DNA of 64,000 nucleotides from Typha latifolia (GCA_019914945.1 CM034108.1:1808001-1872000), one strand, 5' to 3'. Positions 13,301 through 26,930 are shown, counted from the stretch's first letter. Numbers and translations: made by a program. Notes: generated by a model not told the origin, from the sequence alone.

Positions 13301-15817
13301 TGCATCAACACCAGGGCAGAAAAGTCAAATCAAGTTATTGTCTATTGAAAAGGATTTGATTTGCACTGGTGATGAGGTTCAAGAGCCTCAGGTTCCGCAT
13401 GACAATTCTTCAGCAGCAACTGTGCCTGAAAGTGCTGAGGAGCTATGTCCAAGTAGCCCTAAGAAGAAGAGGTATTTGATATGTGCCGTCTGTTTTCTAG
13501 GTGACTTTTGTCTCTGTCTTCAGGATATAACTAATGTTTATCAATTATGGGCCAGGCGCAAGTTGGATATCGGTGGCGAAGGCGAGACATGCAAACGTTG
13601 TAGCTGTAAGAAGTCCAAATGTTTGAAACTGTAAGTTTATTTTGTTGTGCAGAAAAAGAGTTCAGTCTTGCCTCATACTTCTTTTCTGTGCTTTTCCCTT
13701 TCATTGCAAAAGCAGTGGCATAATATTATTACAAAATACATATGATGTGAAACTGCTTTATATTGTATGGACTGCTTGTAATGAAAGAGGAGTTGACAGA
13801 CAAAAATTCACATTATCTTTGATTTTCCTTCTCTGTTGCATTACAGGACTAGTAAAAGCATATTGCTTAAAGCTTCTGTTTTATGATGCCCTAGCTGCTG
13901 CATCAATATTGTGGCAGATCCTCTTCCTTGGTTTATTCCAGCAATAGATGAAATTTCTTTGTTCACTCTTCCTTTCTTTTTTCTTTTTAAAATTTCTCTG
14001 GTCTAATATTGCTTCAGTCAAAATGAAACCTTTATATTCCTAACTACGTTACTATCTGAAGTTATTTCTGTCTCCTTGCCATTTAACCAATTGAAATGTT
14101 ATCGAGTTATTCAACAGTATTGGCTTCATTAATTAATTTAGGGGCGGGTGATGTGTTGACTGGCTTTAGAGATGTTATTTTGCTTTTCTTATTCATTTTT
14201 CTGCTGCATAGATTTGTCTGCAATAGTTGGTTGAATGAATAAATCTGCATTACAATCTTCTTTGTTTTCCTTTTGAGTATAAAATCAATTTAGTGTTTAT
14301 GTTATTTAAGGACTCATAAAATGAATGCTTTTGCTATCGGAACTTGAGTCATTTTCTTGTTATCACTTATCTAATGCTATTAAGCATTTTACATGATATG
14401 TTCTCCATTTATTTTTCTTTAACATTCTGACCACTACTTTCAATTCTCATGCAGTTATTGTGAGTGTTTTGCTGCTGGAGTCTACTGTTCTGAACCCTGT
14501 GCATGTCAAGGATGTTTTAACAAGCCCATTCATGAGGAAACTGTTCTGTCTACTCGCAAGCAGATAGAGTCTAGGAATCCACTTGCATTTGCGCCAAAAG
14601 TAATTCGAGCATCTGACACTGGTCAGGAAGTAGCGGTAGGAGTCTTACTAGATTTCTGATCTTGGATGGCCCTTCTTGTGTGTCTTTTTATTTTTCTCTG
14701 TCATATCTATTAACGATATCAGATCTGATATTTTGTAGGAAGATTCTAACAAGACTCCCTCTTCGGCTCGCCATAAAAGAGGATGCAATTGTAAAAAGTC
14801 GAGCTGCCTTAAGAAATACTGTGAATGCTACCAGGTGCAGTGTCATAACTCCTGCATATATATATGCACACACACATATACACACACATATATTATTTAT
14901 TATTATTATTATTATTAATAAAATTGTATGTTGTCTGATAGTGGTGGTTCTTTTTTTAATTTTTTTTATCTGTAGGGAGGTGTTGGGTGCTCCATTAGCT
15001 GCAGATGTGAGGGTTGCAAGAATACTTTCGGAAGAAAAATTGGTCAGTGAATTTTGTTATGCATTCGAGAATTGATACTATTGTCCTTTTAGTTGTCAAT
15101 TTGAATATTTTAAAATGCTTCATAAGAATATATCAGTTAATCTTCTCTGGGGCATTCATATGAGGCTCCTTACAGTGGATGATAATACGGTTATTTTCCT
15201 TTTGCAGGTATTATGCCAATTGGTACTGAAGAAATCGAAATGGGAGGGGAAGGAACGGATGCTTCCGAGAAGGAAGAGGAAAGACCAGATGATTATCAAC
15301 AAAATGCTAAAAATCATGAACATTCTTCAGAAAACGTTCCAATAACACCTTCCAATGCATGCAGGTTTAGTGCTTCTTATTTGGTAGTTTAGTTTCACCA
15401 TACTCGTTCTTGCAATGGATATCTGAAATAATTTATTTTTTCAGACCTTTGGTCAAGATGCATTGTTTCTCTAGCGCAAAGCCACCAAGACCTTCAACTA
15501 TTTCCACTGGATATCCTTCTCGGCTATATACATCTCAGGCTCTCCTAAAATCTGATATCTTGCTTCCTCGTCACAAGTTCGAGAACTATGACGATGCTGG
15601 TCTTGATGATGATACACCTGATATTCTAAAGGTTGGTTCTCCAAGCAGTACGATGAAAACTTCTTCACCAAATGGGAAACGAGTTTCACCTCCTCATAAC
15701 GGAGTTGGTTTCTCTCCGAGTCGCAAGGGTGGCAGGAAATTGATATTGAAATCAATTCCTTCATTCCCATCTCTAAGTAGTGATGTGCATAACATGACAC
15801 TGGGTAGCATTCAATAA
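10350..15817 (+). CDS. tesmin/TSO1-like CXC domain protein
   Basis: Ten exons: 10350-10403, 11477-11646, 11720-12485, 12996-13471, 13556-13630, 14455-14635, 14739-14834, 14976-15042, 15208-15364, 15445-15817. All splice phases agree, giving 804 aa. The N-terminus has the TSO1-family block [17 protein letters not shown] followed by SLNF and IFTSPH. A conserved [10 protein letters not shown] block lies mid-protein. Two Cys-rich CXC motifs follow: the first from about aa 501 ([20 protein letters not shown]), the second from about aa 590 ([17 protein letters not shown]), joined by the conserved RNPLAFAPK linker. These motifs bind zinc and DNA (CHR-like elements), and family members (TSO1, TCX2/SOL2) are LIN54-type parts of DREAM/MuvB complexes that control cell division and floral or stomatal development. 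The upstream in-frame ATG at 10215 would add only Arg/Glu repeats, so the ATG at 10350 is preferred. A likely 3' UTR intron lies at 15860-15942. Confidence 0.93.
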
Positions 15818-17487
15818 ACGTCACCAGCATCTTGCTTAGTTCATCTTCAGTTGACTGAGGTATGACTTGATATTCACAGATATCTTTCTCATATTTCGAT
15901 CTCATCTCTTACCTATGTTTTCTTTTTTTCATTCTAAGGCAGGACCATTATAAGCTGTCTGGACGGACTGCCTGAGATCAGTGTACACCATCTTTATCAT
16001 CCCTCAAATCCTGAAAGTTCCTTGCATGCACCAAACCTGAGTATGTGTATTAAAGTGATGAAGGATAATAAGAATCTTCAGTTAGTTTTAATGTGTCAAG
16101 ATAGGTTCTTAGCCTGTATCTATGCTCTCTCTCTCTGTAGTGTTGTTTCAAAAAATTGTTATGTTTATTCGTATCTTTCTATACATGTAATGTTTCCTTC
16201 TCTAGTAAGCTTGCGGAGAGTACCATTTCAATTTATCACCCGTCTTCCTTGTTTTTCCTCTTACATTTGAATTTCAGGTCATGGTGTCGGAATATTATTT
16301 TTGCTCCCTAATTTTATAGAACCCGTTTTATGAGAACTTTTATAGCACAGATTATCTGGTCGGATAATGAATAACACTTTCCTTGTTTCAATGGAAGAGT
16401 TGAGTGTCTGAACTCTGGAATTACCAAGCAAATTATATAAAGTTTGTTCAAGGTGTTAGGATTGCTAAATCCAGAAGCTCGTTCTTCCTCTCTATTATGA
16501 AGTTTCATATAGTTAATTGTATCAATTGCTCATTATCTGATGGCATTAGTCTCATTGTGCCTAACCTTCCCAGTTGGTACCCCAAGACTGTGTCCAACTT
16601 CTACGCTTTTGTGTTTATTCCATGTGATTCTTTTTCTTCTGATCTGCTTATCAGACTCTAGCTTAGCTTTTGTGAAACTTCTATATATGTTTTTAGTTGG
16701 ATACTTGGTTTTCGTAAAACTTAATCATCTATGTTATCTTGCACTTAAAAATCTGTATTCCTTACTTTCTTCTGTGTTATTCCCTAGTCGAGAACTTGGT
16801 TCGAGACATTGCTATGTATCTGAATGCTACACGATGACAAAAGACGGTTCATTACTTGATACAATTTTCAATATATACTTTAACGAGTTGACCTGTTAAC
16901 AATCTCGGCGAATATCTATGATTATCCTCTGGCCTCCTGTGGTCGACAATACCAACGCCGTGCAAGCTGGCTTGATATTATTCGTGGGTCCGATAAGTCT
17001 TGTTGCTATCGGAGGCGAGCACATGAAGTGTTCCATGTCAGACACTGGATTTGCCACAAAGCACCAGAAGACTAATGCAGCCAGACAAACGCACCATAAT
17101 TTTTTCTCGCTTCGCCTCACCACTATGTGCACGCATCTCTACAATGCGATGTTTGCAGAGGGGCACATCGAGGAGAAGAGGAAAATAAGAAAGATGAAGG
17201 ACACAGGGGAAACAAACGAGCTCTCGTGCTCTTTTGAAGCCCAGTCCCAGACACACACACTGCTTCCAAGTAGCAGGACCGAACTCCCTAAGCACCTCAC
17301 CGGGCGTGCATGCCTTCCGATCAGGTGGTCAATGTGCTGATCTGCTTCTCGGGTTGAGTCCCACCATTTGGAGAACCAATGATCACAAACTTCCAGACAC
17401 GTGGTCGATCAGAGCTGGTGACACGTATACCAGCAACTGTCGGGGTACACCACTAGAAGTTACTCTGCTATTGGGGCACAAGCAGTG

Positions 17488-17610
17488 GTAAACTTTAGAG
17501 AGGAGTCAAAGACTACTCACTGAGGCATTGGAAGTTATTATTTTTGGATGCAAGGAGTCAAAGACTGAGGCATGGTAAGGTGGAGGAGTAAACTTTAGTA
17601 GGAGTCAAAG
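17488..17610. repeat. interspersed short direct repeats
   Basis: The 10-mer GGAGTCAAAG occurs at 17502, 17554 and 17601. The 11-mer GTAAACTTTAG occurs at 17488 and 17588, each just before a GGAGTCAAAG copy. This looks like a decayed tandem duplication of about 100 bp. Confidence 0.7.
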
Positions 17611-18155
17611 GCTGAGACGTTGCACTATGTGCCGACTGCCGAGTCCTATCAGTCATTTCGTTTACGGTCAAAAGGATTAAAAGAAGAAAGCGAAGGAGAA
17701 GACCATTAGGTGTAGGTTCCGTAGTTAAAGTTAACACCAGGGGTCATATCCGTAAATACCTCAATGTAGTTTTGAATAGGACAAAATAATAATAGCATAC
17801 GTGCTCGAACAGGGGACAGGCAAAGGAGCAAGTAAGCATCTGACGCATCCTTATGTTGGGTCCCACCCTTTGGCATTCAGATCTACCTCGGGGTATTAAT
17901 AAATACTTATTAGCTCGTGAAAGGAAAACAGTCCTCCGTTTCCCGTGCCAAAGCTGGCAAAGGAAAAAAGAGAACTTGTTATTAAAATATTGAAGCCTAT
18001 TCTACATGTATATGCGTAGATGTAATCTTTGCGATTAAGAACCTATGCCATATTATATTGGCATGGAAACATCACTGCAGCTCTGCAAAGGAGCAGAAGG
18101 AAACAAAAGAGACGTGTCTGCCATTTGATGTTGTTTTTATCTTTTAAGGAGCATT

Positions 18156-18180
18156 GCTATGCTATGCTATGCTATGCTAT
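18156..18180. repeat. (GCTAT)5 microsatellite
   Basis: Five perfect GCTAT units. Confidence 0.95.
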
Positions 18181-19501
18181 GACAACATCATATCTGATGA
18201 CCTTCCGAACTCTATTATCCTCTTGTCTTCCTCCTTTTTGGGTACTTACCACCACACTGGGATCCAAATACTCTACCTTATATCATTTGCCAATTGTAAA
18301 TAATATTTGTATTTTCGTGTTTACCATTATTAGCTTACTGATATTGGGGCTCTTATGGGCCCCACACTTATTTTGTTTGTCTAATTGAGAGTTGGCATAG
18401 ATATGTTTAAGTAACTATATTTCTTAAATTAAATAAATCATATAGTTTTTCTAGCTTATTAAGCTAACTCATCGGCAAGAACAATAAATTCATGTGCTGA
18501 ACCATTGAATGAAAGACTTATTTGGCTATGAGTTTAAAAAAAAAAGAGATTGGGATTTAAAAAAGAAGAAGAGATGGGGTTAAAAATATAGGATAATCAC
18601 CGGATAAGATACAGTAGCATTAAGAACGATAAATCTAATAATTAATTAAAACATAAGAAATAAAAATGGTGTTTGATTTTGATAGTTAGGATAGAAGATA
18701 AAAATAATCCAATTAAATTTAATATCTCTTCTTTAGTTTCATATAACTAGATACATAGTCTTATAATTTTATTTTATAATTATTTATTAACTACTCATGG
18801 TAATACTGATCCACATCCCATAATTTTTTTTTTCACTACATAGATATTATAAAATATTATTAAGTATATTATAATTTTATAGCATTATGATGTTCAATAT
18901 GACAATATGAATCTAACAGGATGCAACACTGTAAATAGTATATAAATAAAAATATAAATAAATATTTGGGTATAAAAGTATTTGAGATGCGCAAATTGGT
19001 CTTTTCCTAAAATAGGATAATTCAGACATTATCCCATATTTTTTTATCGCACCTAACGCTAAAAAAGATTATTAAACTAGGTTTATCGTTTTTTTTCTTA
19101 AATCCCAAGGGGTTTTAACACCCATTTTGTGAAAAGAATTGAGATAAAAAGGGATTTTTTACGGATAAATTTGGTGCGAGCTAATCCGTCCGTCCATGCT
19201 GGTCATTGATCGTATAGATCTGAACAGGCCAGCTCGGAGTGAATCCCGATCTTTGTGCTTACCTTGCGTTAAGATTCGGGAAAACGTGCATCTGGAGTGC
19301 TGCAATTACTTTACAACAATTATACGGTACCTCATTGGATCTCACTTCGTGAACCAAGACCTAGTGATTCACGGCAACCCGTGATATGAAGGGTGTTCGA
19401 GAAACGTCTGACATCTGCTGTCGTCCCACGGTTTCCACCTCTCTCATTTCGCAAATTCATACATGCACATGATTTTTGACCTCACCGTCGCATCTCCAAG
19501 C

Positions 19502-19505
<4 letters not shown>

Positions 19506-19550
<45 letters not shown>
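19506..19550 (+). repeat. (CT)n tract in NEK leader region
   Basis: About 22 CT units on the coding strand. They lie in the probable first, non-coding exon of the NEK gene. A leader intron is suggested by a donor-like site near 19782 and an acceptor at 20233. Confidence 0.9.
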
Positions 19551-19553
<3 letters not shown>

Positions 19554-20273
19554 GTCGACTGCTGTGTTTGTTCCAACTCGTTCCTTCTATACTTTGAAAG
19601 CCACGATCTTCTTCTCCTTTTCACCCCCTCTTTGGCGCCCTCCTCTTCTGTCTCACTTCTTTTTTTATTTTCTCTAAAATGGGAGCAACGGAAGAAGACC
19701 CGCCTCCAACGCGTAGTCTCGTTGTTGTTCCTGGTGAGATCTCTTCTCCTACTGGTTCTTCGTAGGGATCTCAGTGATCAAGGTACCGAAAAACTCAGTT
19801 CTTTTACCACTTCTTTTCTACAATGCGCATCCATTTGCGGCGGGGTTCGTCAGTTCCTTTTTAAAGAAGTGATTTTGGCACTTCGTGCCCATTTCTCCGT
19901 TGGGGTTTGGCCCAAATCGAACGGCATTTGCCTTTCTCACACTTGGAATGATAGCTACTGATTTCTTGTACGATTTTCTTCTTTTTCTGGGAGATTTTGT
20001 TTTTGTTTTTTTGGACATAACTCTGGGAGAAATTACATGGGAATGTTTGACGTGGCTTATAACTGATGAATGCTTTGTTTTTTTTTAGCTTGAAACCGTG
20101 GCCTTCATTTCTTTTTCGGTGTGTGTGAGTGTATCTAAGTGGGAAGTTTTGAAGTAAAAATTGCACATTTCATTGAAGAAATTTTAATTTTATGAAATGG
20201 GCTATCCTTTTGTTGAATTTCTACTAGGTTGCAGTGATTTTGGGAACTCTTGGAAGTGAAACGTGATCCGAAT

Positions 20274-23200
20274 ATGGATCAGTATGAGGTTTTGGAGCAG
20301 ATAGGGAAGGGAGCATTTGGTTCTGCACTTCTAGTGAGGCATAAGGTTGAGAAGAAGAGGTGAGGGAGCCACCGGTGCCAATTCCATCATTTGGGTTTTT
20401 GCTGGTTCTTAATTTATCTTCATCTCCTTGCGCATTTAGGCCTCCGGTATTTTGGCAAGTGTATTGAGCTTTCTAAGCTGTGCTCCGCTACTGGTTTCAG
20501 GTATGTTTTAAAGAAGATTCGGCTTGCTCGACAGACAGATCGATGCCGTAGGTCCGCCCACCAGGAAGTAAGCATCGGACAGAACACTAGCTATTACTTG
20601 CAAATATTAGTCGGCCAAATCACGTATTTAGGATCAGAAAGTTGGTTCAAGCTCTCTAGTAGTTCATAGTTTGTAACTCTATCTACAAAGATATATGCTA
20701 GTTTTGAATCAACCTATTTTCAATCAATGGAAACAAATATTCTATTTGCTTTTGCAGATGGAGCTTATATCTAAAGTGAATAACCCTTTTATTGTTGAGT
20801 ATAAAGATTCCTGGGTAGAGAAGGTAAACATCTGGTCTCTTTATCTTCACAGGAGCAGCTTGTATCCTATTATTGGCATAATCATTTCTATCTATAACTG
20901 CAACTGTTACTGACTGCAGGGTTGCTATGTGTGCATTATAATTGGTTACTGTGAGGGTGGGGACATGTATGTATCTTTATGAGGTGAAATAAGTATTAAG
21001 TTCTTCTCTTTGACTCTGAAATCCTTGGACAAAGCTGTAACATCTCCGTACAATTTTACAGGGCAGAAGCTATAAAGAAGGCCAATGGAAATCTTTTCCC
21101 TGAAGAGGTTGTTAACTTGAATTGTAAAGTTCCTAACGGTTTTTTCTGACCAAGCATGATGCTTCTAACCGTGTTATCCAGTTTGTATTGACGAGGGTTT
21201 CTCTTGTCTGTTTACAGAAGCTTTGTAAGTGGCTTGTACAGCTCCTTATGGCCCTTGATTACTTGCATGCCAGTCATATTCTTCATCGTGATGTAAAGGT
21301 TAGTGATAATATAGTGATACTAGTATTGACCACTTAGATTTTCCATAAGCAAATCTTTGAAGCTGTTTACTGACAGCACTCCCATATTGTTTCAGTGTTC
21401 AAATATATTTCTTACAAAAGATCAAAACATTCGGCTTGGTAAGATGCTGTTTTATGCTAATGCAATATTTTATTGTCATGCTAAGTTGCATTCTTTATGA
21501 GTTCAAAGATTCTAGTTTGAAGAATTCCATTTTTGGATGTCATTTGCAGGTGATTTTGGGCTTGCTAAAGTATTGACTTCAGATGATTTGGCTTCATCAG
21601 TGAGTTCTTGACTAGATTTATACCTACAAGTTTATTTATAAGGTTTCTTCCTGATGTTTGCTTTCTCTTAACAAAGGTTGTTGGAACTCCCAGCTACATG
21701 TGCCCAGAACTTCTTGCTGATGTACCATATGGATCTAAATCTGATATATGGTCTCTAGGTGAAGTGCATGTTCACGAGTTAACATACATTCAGCACTTTT
21801 CGGTTTCATAAGATCCATGTCACTTAATCTCTCTGATATCCAGGATGCTGCATATATGAAATGACTGCCCTTAGGCCCGCATTTAAAGCTTTTGTAAGTT
21901 GTGGCATTTCTCAATTTTTATTTTTTAATTAGTGCTATTCCTTAGTTTTTCCTACATTATTTAGTCTGGAAAACTGTAAATGTTATATCTTTTGGAGTTT
22001 GGAATTTAGTTGTTGATATGAGGTCAATTTCTTGCATATTTGAGTTGATGTTTTTATTCTCTGTTGAGAAAGAAACAGCAAAGATTTGTATATTCTAGGT
22101 TTGCTAATTTTATGAACTGCTTGTCACATTTTAATAATAATTTTATCTCTGATTATGCTGTAATCTGTGAATGACATGACATTTCTATTTTGCAAGGATA
22201 TGCAAGCATTGATAAACAAAATTAACAAGTCTATTGTGGCTCCTCTACCCACTAAATATTCTGGCGGATTGTAAGCACTTAGCCAAGTCTGTTTCAAGTT
22301 CTTGTTAAGTTTTCTCCTAAATTTTTCTTCAATCTGTGTTCTAATATTCTGCTACAAATTATTGATTGTTTCATGCAGTAGGGGACTTATTAAAAGCATG
22401 TTGCGGAAAAGCCCAGAACACAGGCCAGGTGTATGTACTTATCTAGGCAATATCATTTTCTTTTGTTTAATGCTTTAGATATGCATATGTACATGCATCT
22501 CTGAGTACAGATGATTTTAATACCTTTTCTTGTTTAAATTCCAGGCTGCAGAACTTCTCAAACATCCACATCTTCAGGCCTATGTACTTCAAGTCCATCT
22601 TAAGTCTAGTCCTACCCGCAGCATGGTTCCTCTCCAGCTTACTGCAAGCAATCAGGTCAAAAGGATTAGCTTTCCTGATGCTGAAGATGATTCAGTGTGC
22701 AAGGACAAGGAGAAAAGGCACTCTTTTGCAAATGAGCGGATTCTCAAACTTAACAATCCTTCTGCTGGACGGGATTCTATAAGTTCTACACGAAGTATAA
22801 AAGACTATTCAAATTATACAAATCAAAGGGCAAAAGAATTATCTGTCGGCAGTAACCAAGTTGGAGAGAGAGGTGTTGACAAGGCAGTCAAGGAGAAGAA
22901 TTTGGATATCACAAAGACCCCTAGATATACTCCTAAGAACTTCACTACATCAAGAAGGCAGTCAGACCCATCAAAAACATTCCATACCAGAACAAATGAT
23001 AAAGAGGTACAACTGCATATATGTCTTAGGGCCTGTGCTAAGGGTGATAATGACAAAATCTATCACTTTTATTTTTTTAATGATTAAGCTGGAATGGCTA
23101 CGGATTTTTGATGTAGAGGTCATGTTAAGTTACTGGCCAATTGGAGTTCTTACAGTTTCTAAATGTGGCACTTATTCACTCTAATTCTTGTGTTCACAGT

Positions 23201-23787
23201 GCCAGCTCCAGTCATCACGGACTCCAGCTGATAGAACTGCTCAACCTTCTCGAAGAGTATCTCTGCCTTTTGCAGCATTCGAAACTCCTCAAAGGCGAAA
23301 TATCAGCATTCTCCACCGGGTGGAATCCCCTGATATTTCAGTTAACGCGCCTCGAATAGATAGAATTGCTGAATTCCCATTGGCTTCTTCTGAAGACCCT
23401 TTATTCTCTATTCACAAGCTATCATCAGCTCATGGCTCCTCTGCCACCCCACACTTTGTTGATCGGTCCATCACAAAGGATAAATGTACCATTCAAATAT
23501 TTCGAACAGAAGGAGAAAATGGTAGCGATTCTTCTGACCGCTATCCTACTGCTGCGGATGCTTCAAGCAGGGGATCCTCAGATTCAAGGCAGAGGAGGTT
23601 TGACACCTCATCATACCAGCAGAGAGCTGAGGCTTTGGAGGGATTGCTCGAGTTCAGCGCACAGTTATTACAGCAGGAGAGGTTTGAAGAGCTGGGGATC
23701 CTTCTGAAACCATTTGGTCCTGGCAAGGTTTCTCCTAGAGAGACGGCCATATGGTTGACAAAGAGCTTCAAAGAAACTGGGGTGTAA
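20274..23787 (+). CDS. NIMA-related Ser/Thr kinase (plant NEK1/2/3-like)
   Basis: Fourteen exons: 20274-20359, 20501-20567, 20758-20823, 20920-20966, 21062-21107, 21218-21298, 21396-21438, 21550-21599, 21677-21758, 21844-21893, 22197-22270, 22379-22430, 22545-23006, 23200-23787. Phases close to 597 aa, close to Arabidopsis NEK1/NEK2 length. The kinase domain is at the N-terminus (about aa 4-262). It starts [20 protein letters not shown] and has K33 in YVLKK, catalytic HRDVKCSN (D129), DFG (D147-G149), the activation-loop end [10 protein letters not shown] and [11 protein letters not shown]. The rest is a basic, Ser-rich tail with a conserved end ([14 protein letters not shown], then [11 protein letters not shown]) typical of plant NEKs. 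Known family members phosphorylate tubulin and affect microtubule organisation and directional cell growth. One oddity is Phe at the exon 11/12 junction (SGGFRGL), where the family usually has Leu. The gene converges on the IQD gene downstream. Confidence 0.95.
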
Positions 23788-24608
23788 CTGAGGAGCTATT
23801 GTGCTCTCTGCTGTTTAGATTGCTACCCATGTTAACACTAGGTGCCTCAGAACTTACTGCATCAGTTTTGTACTTTAGACTCAAGATGTAGTCTGATGTG
23901 TAGCTATAAACTTGTATCTTTCTATCAGCCTTACTGTTTTTGGTGCCTTATCCGTTGTAGTACATTATAGAGATTTCTTTGCTTCTACACCTTGCCCAGG
24001 TCATATGAGGAAATTTTGGCAATAATTTGGCTGGAAGAGGTCATCTTGAACCAGATATTAATGCCTTTCGAGCAAGAAAGAACTACAGCAGCAAATGCTG
24101 CAATTTTTATTGGAAGTTAACTGGATTATGAAGTTTTGGGTCCATAGTAAACATAATCCCTACTACTGAGCAAATTGAAGGTGATCTATGAATTCTAGAA
24201 ATAAGCTGATAACTTCATTAAATTACATAATCGTTTTCGATCAATACAAAACTGATACAGTAAAGTTTTTCTACTTAAATTCCCCTGCAAATAACATTAA
24301 GAAAACAAAAACCTTTGGTAACAACTGAACTCTTAGGTACCTTCATCTTCGAAAGCATGAGCGAACCTTCATCTTTGACAGTAGGCATTTCAAATTACAT
24401 TATATGATAGGGATGTCATATTAGTAGGCTATCTTTTCCCACGAACCTGAAAACAAATTGAGATGCATATTGTATGTCTAACAAGGTCACTAGGTACAAC
24501 ATCAACAGAGAGCTTCATGTATCAATTCACACCAGCCTCATATGCTACTAGAGATCTGGATTTTTTCTTGTTTCATTACACTGCTCATAGATTTGCATCC
24601 ACTGCCTC
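23788..24608. other. convergent 3' intergenic spacer
   Basis: The 821-base gap between the convergent stop codons of the NEK (+) and IQD (-) genes. It most likely consists of the two 3' UTRs. I see no other gene or repeat. Confidence 0.6.
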
Positions 24609-26009
24609 TTAAGCTGGTGAGCCGATACGCAAAGACGACCGTTGCATTTGCGCAGCAGCTCTAGGGATGTTTGGCCACTCCATTGATGCTCTCCTTCTGT
24701 TTAATGGCCTCTCGCATGACTCAGGTCGCATCTTCGGTGCACTCTGCGATCGAGCCTTAGCCCTCGATGACTCTGTGTCGGCCATGTAATTAGGAGAGAA
24801 GGCATAGTTGTTTCGAGAGATTGGAATACATACATAAGATGCTGAAGAGAAGTAAGGGCTGCTCTGTGCTGTGGCAAAGGATAATTCTTCGAGGCGGTTG
24901 CTGAAAATTCTCGGGCTCATGTCAGTTAAGGCTGATGGAGTTGGTGAGAGCTGTTGGCTTACAACAACCTTGGAATAACTTCCATTGCAGTATTCAGATA
25001 AGCTATGATGAGTACTTTTAACTTGTGCTGTTAAATAGCTATATCTACTCTTTGAACTGCCCCTATTATATCCATTATCTATCTCTACAATTTTCACATT
25101 GTCCTCTGCCTTCCCTTCCATCTGCATTCAAGAATTGAAGGTAAGAATCTATTGTGCAAGCTATGACAGTAGTATTGGCAATTGAAGGTACTTACAGATG
25201 ATTGATGTAGGTGAGGATAGTGTAGTGATCTAATCCTTCTGATGGATTGCCTCTGTAAGTTATTTCTCTCTTCTTCTAGCATTTGCATCCTCTGAGAACT
25301 AGCTTTAGCTTGGAGAAACATTAAAGCCCTCATGCGACGAAGAGTAGTAGTGGCTTGCTTCCTCACTAGTTGTCCTCTTATCAGAGCTTGCAATTTCACA
25401 AAACCTCTCAATGCATATAGAGCTTTCTTAGCCTGCATAAAGGGTTGAATAATTTTGCATAAATGACTGCATTCTGCAGCATCATGTCATACATTTTTTA
25501 GGACCACTCATGTAGAGGTTTCAGATTTCTGATGAAAATTTCAGAACATTCATTTTATTTTCATGTCAACATTAAAGTTACTACAAAATAAAGATGTGCA
25601 GAGTTACATTCCTTTGCACAATTTAGTCTGCATTCTGTCTATAAACACTTCTTTACTAATAGATTATTTGCTTCGTACAATCTAGATGCTATGAAATCAT
25701 AGTTCTAGATAATGAAAAATTCTTTTGAACAAGTAAAAGTTAAGACTCTACCAGATAAGCTCGGAATATAGATTGTATTCTGACAGCAGCCACATCCTCA
25801 GCAGCAATGTTTCTCCTTGTAGCCTTTGCCACTGTCATGGCATGGCTTCTCTGATCCTTCCCTTCTACCGCAGATCGACGAAAGCTCCATCTCCTCTTCT
25901 CTGCAGGCAATGGACACGGTTGGTTCTCGCAGTTCCGCTTCTCCTTCTCCTTCTCCTTCTCCTTCTTTCCAGTTAGAAAGCTCTTGAGCCATTTTGCTGT
26001 CTTTCCCAT
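24609..26009 (-). CDS. IQ67-domain (IQD) calmodulin-binding protein
   Basis: Three exons on the minus strand: 26009-25752, 25432-25196, 25121-24609, giving 335 aa. The N-terminus MGKTAKWLKSFLTGKKEK is the usual basic IQD start. The IQ67 region spans about aa 68-135. It contains AVRIQSIFRAYLAKKALYAL (IQ motif) and then GFVKLQALIRGQLVRKQA (further IQ-type repeat), TTLRRMRALMFLQAKAS. A phase-0 intron splits it at AYL/AKKAL, the hallmark intron position of this family. The C-terminus carries the conserved block PNYMADTESSRAKARSQSAP of the DUF4005 region and ends in a basic RRRASMEWP stretch. IQD proteins bind calmodulin and tether it to microtubules, the plasma membrane or nuclear bodies, and affect cell shape. 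The length is in the family's mid range. The specific paralogue is not assignable. The exon 2/3 junction (HQSS/MEGKAED) is the least conserved part of the model. Confidence 0.93.
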
Positions 26010-26886
26010 TGCCTCCTGTTGAATTATAACGAAAGATAAGAAATTTGGAATTTAGTTATTCTCTTTCTATTCCGCAGTTTTATCCTACTTCCGGCTCATG
26101 CCGTAACTTCTCGTGATCATTTCTTGGGTGTTTTATTCTGCAGGGAAATTATCCCTGGCAATGGTAGATTTGAATCGTTTGATTTCTTTGACCAACATTT
26201 TTTCAACTCTATTAACTGCCCATCTTTTCTGTGTCACCAACCAACTACTAATTGATTTTACGCCAATCTCCTGCATTCCCACATGCAGGAATTTCATATT
26301 AAATAGAGTTTTTTTTTACATATTTGCAATTGCATTCTTTAAAATATTATAATTACCATTAAAATATTTTTACTTCACTAATTGACATTATGATTAAGTT
26401 TTTAACGGGATATTCCTAACTTATGATTATTAAAATTAACAAATATAAATCAATGACTATAACATATCTTTCTTTCTTAAAATTTAGATAGATAGTTTTT
26501 AAATTATTTTAAATAATTTATAGAAGGGAAAATAGTCTTTTGAAATCAAAGATTTAATTTTTATTATGATATTTTTAAGGATGTAGCAGCAGCTTTGATA
26601 TTTTTGAAAAGTTTTTAATGGCAGTTATGTAAAAATCTCTATTAAAATAACCAGTTTATATATAATTCCTGCAGTCGAGGTTGTAGAACATCCACTCCCT
26701 AATAATTTCGGATCTAATGTGGGAAGGTTAGGGTCACTGAGGTGGCGAGTTAATTCGAAGATTAATGGATGGTTCAGAACGCCACGTGGGAATCAGCGCT
26801 GACGTGTCGGTTGATTCCTCTCATGATAGGTCATTAAACGTGGGTCCCGTGTACTGGGTCATATTGCAAAGGGTCGAAGTATTTTA
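26010..26886. other. intergenic region upstream of U1 and IQD genes
   Basis: No protein gene is supported. Most is AT-rich. The segment 26690-26886 is less AT-rich and precedes the U1 promoter elements. I searched it by eye on both strands for the monocot-specific snRNA promoter motif RGCCCR and found no copy. It contains a near G-box (CCACGTGG at about 26781) and TGACGTG. Confidence 0.5.
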
Positions 26887-26897
26887 GTCCCACATCG
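26887..26897 (+). promoter_or_regulatory. upstream sequence element (USE) of the U1 snRNA gene
   Basis: GTCCCACATCG is a perfect match to the plant snRNA USE consensus RTCCCACATCG. A gap of 33 bases separates it from the TATA box, the roughly four-helical-turn spacing known for plant Pol II snRNA genes; Pol III genes such as U6 have about 23-25. Confidence 0.92.
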
Positions 26898-26930
26898 GAG
26901 GATGGAAGAGCATAACACAAGTGGGGAGCA

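Larger units (their letters stand above)
15960..19480. other. intergenic region between CXC and NEK genes
   Basis: No gene is supported. The first part holds the CXC gene's 3' UTR end. The segment 16918-17500 is less AT-rich and open in two overlapping frames (140 aa on +, 78 and 85 aa on -), but I recognise no domain. After it come short direct repeats near 17.5 kb and a pentanucleotide repeat at 18156. The segment 18400-19150 is very AT-rich. The last 300 bases are the likely NEK promoter. Confidence 0.5.
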
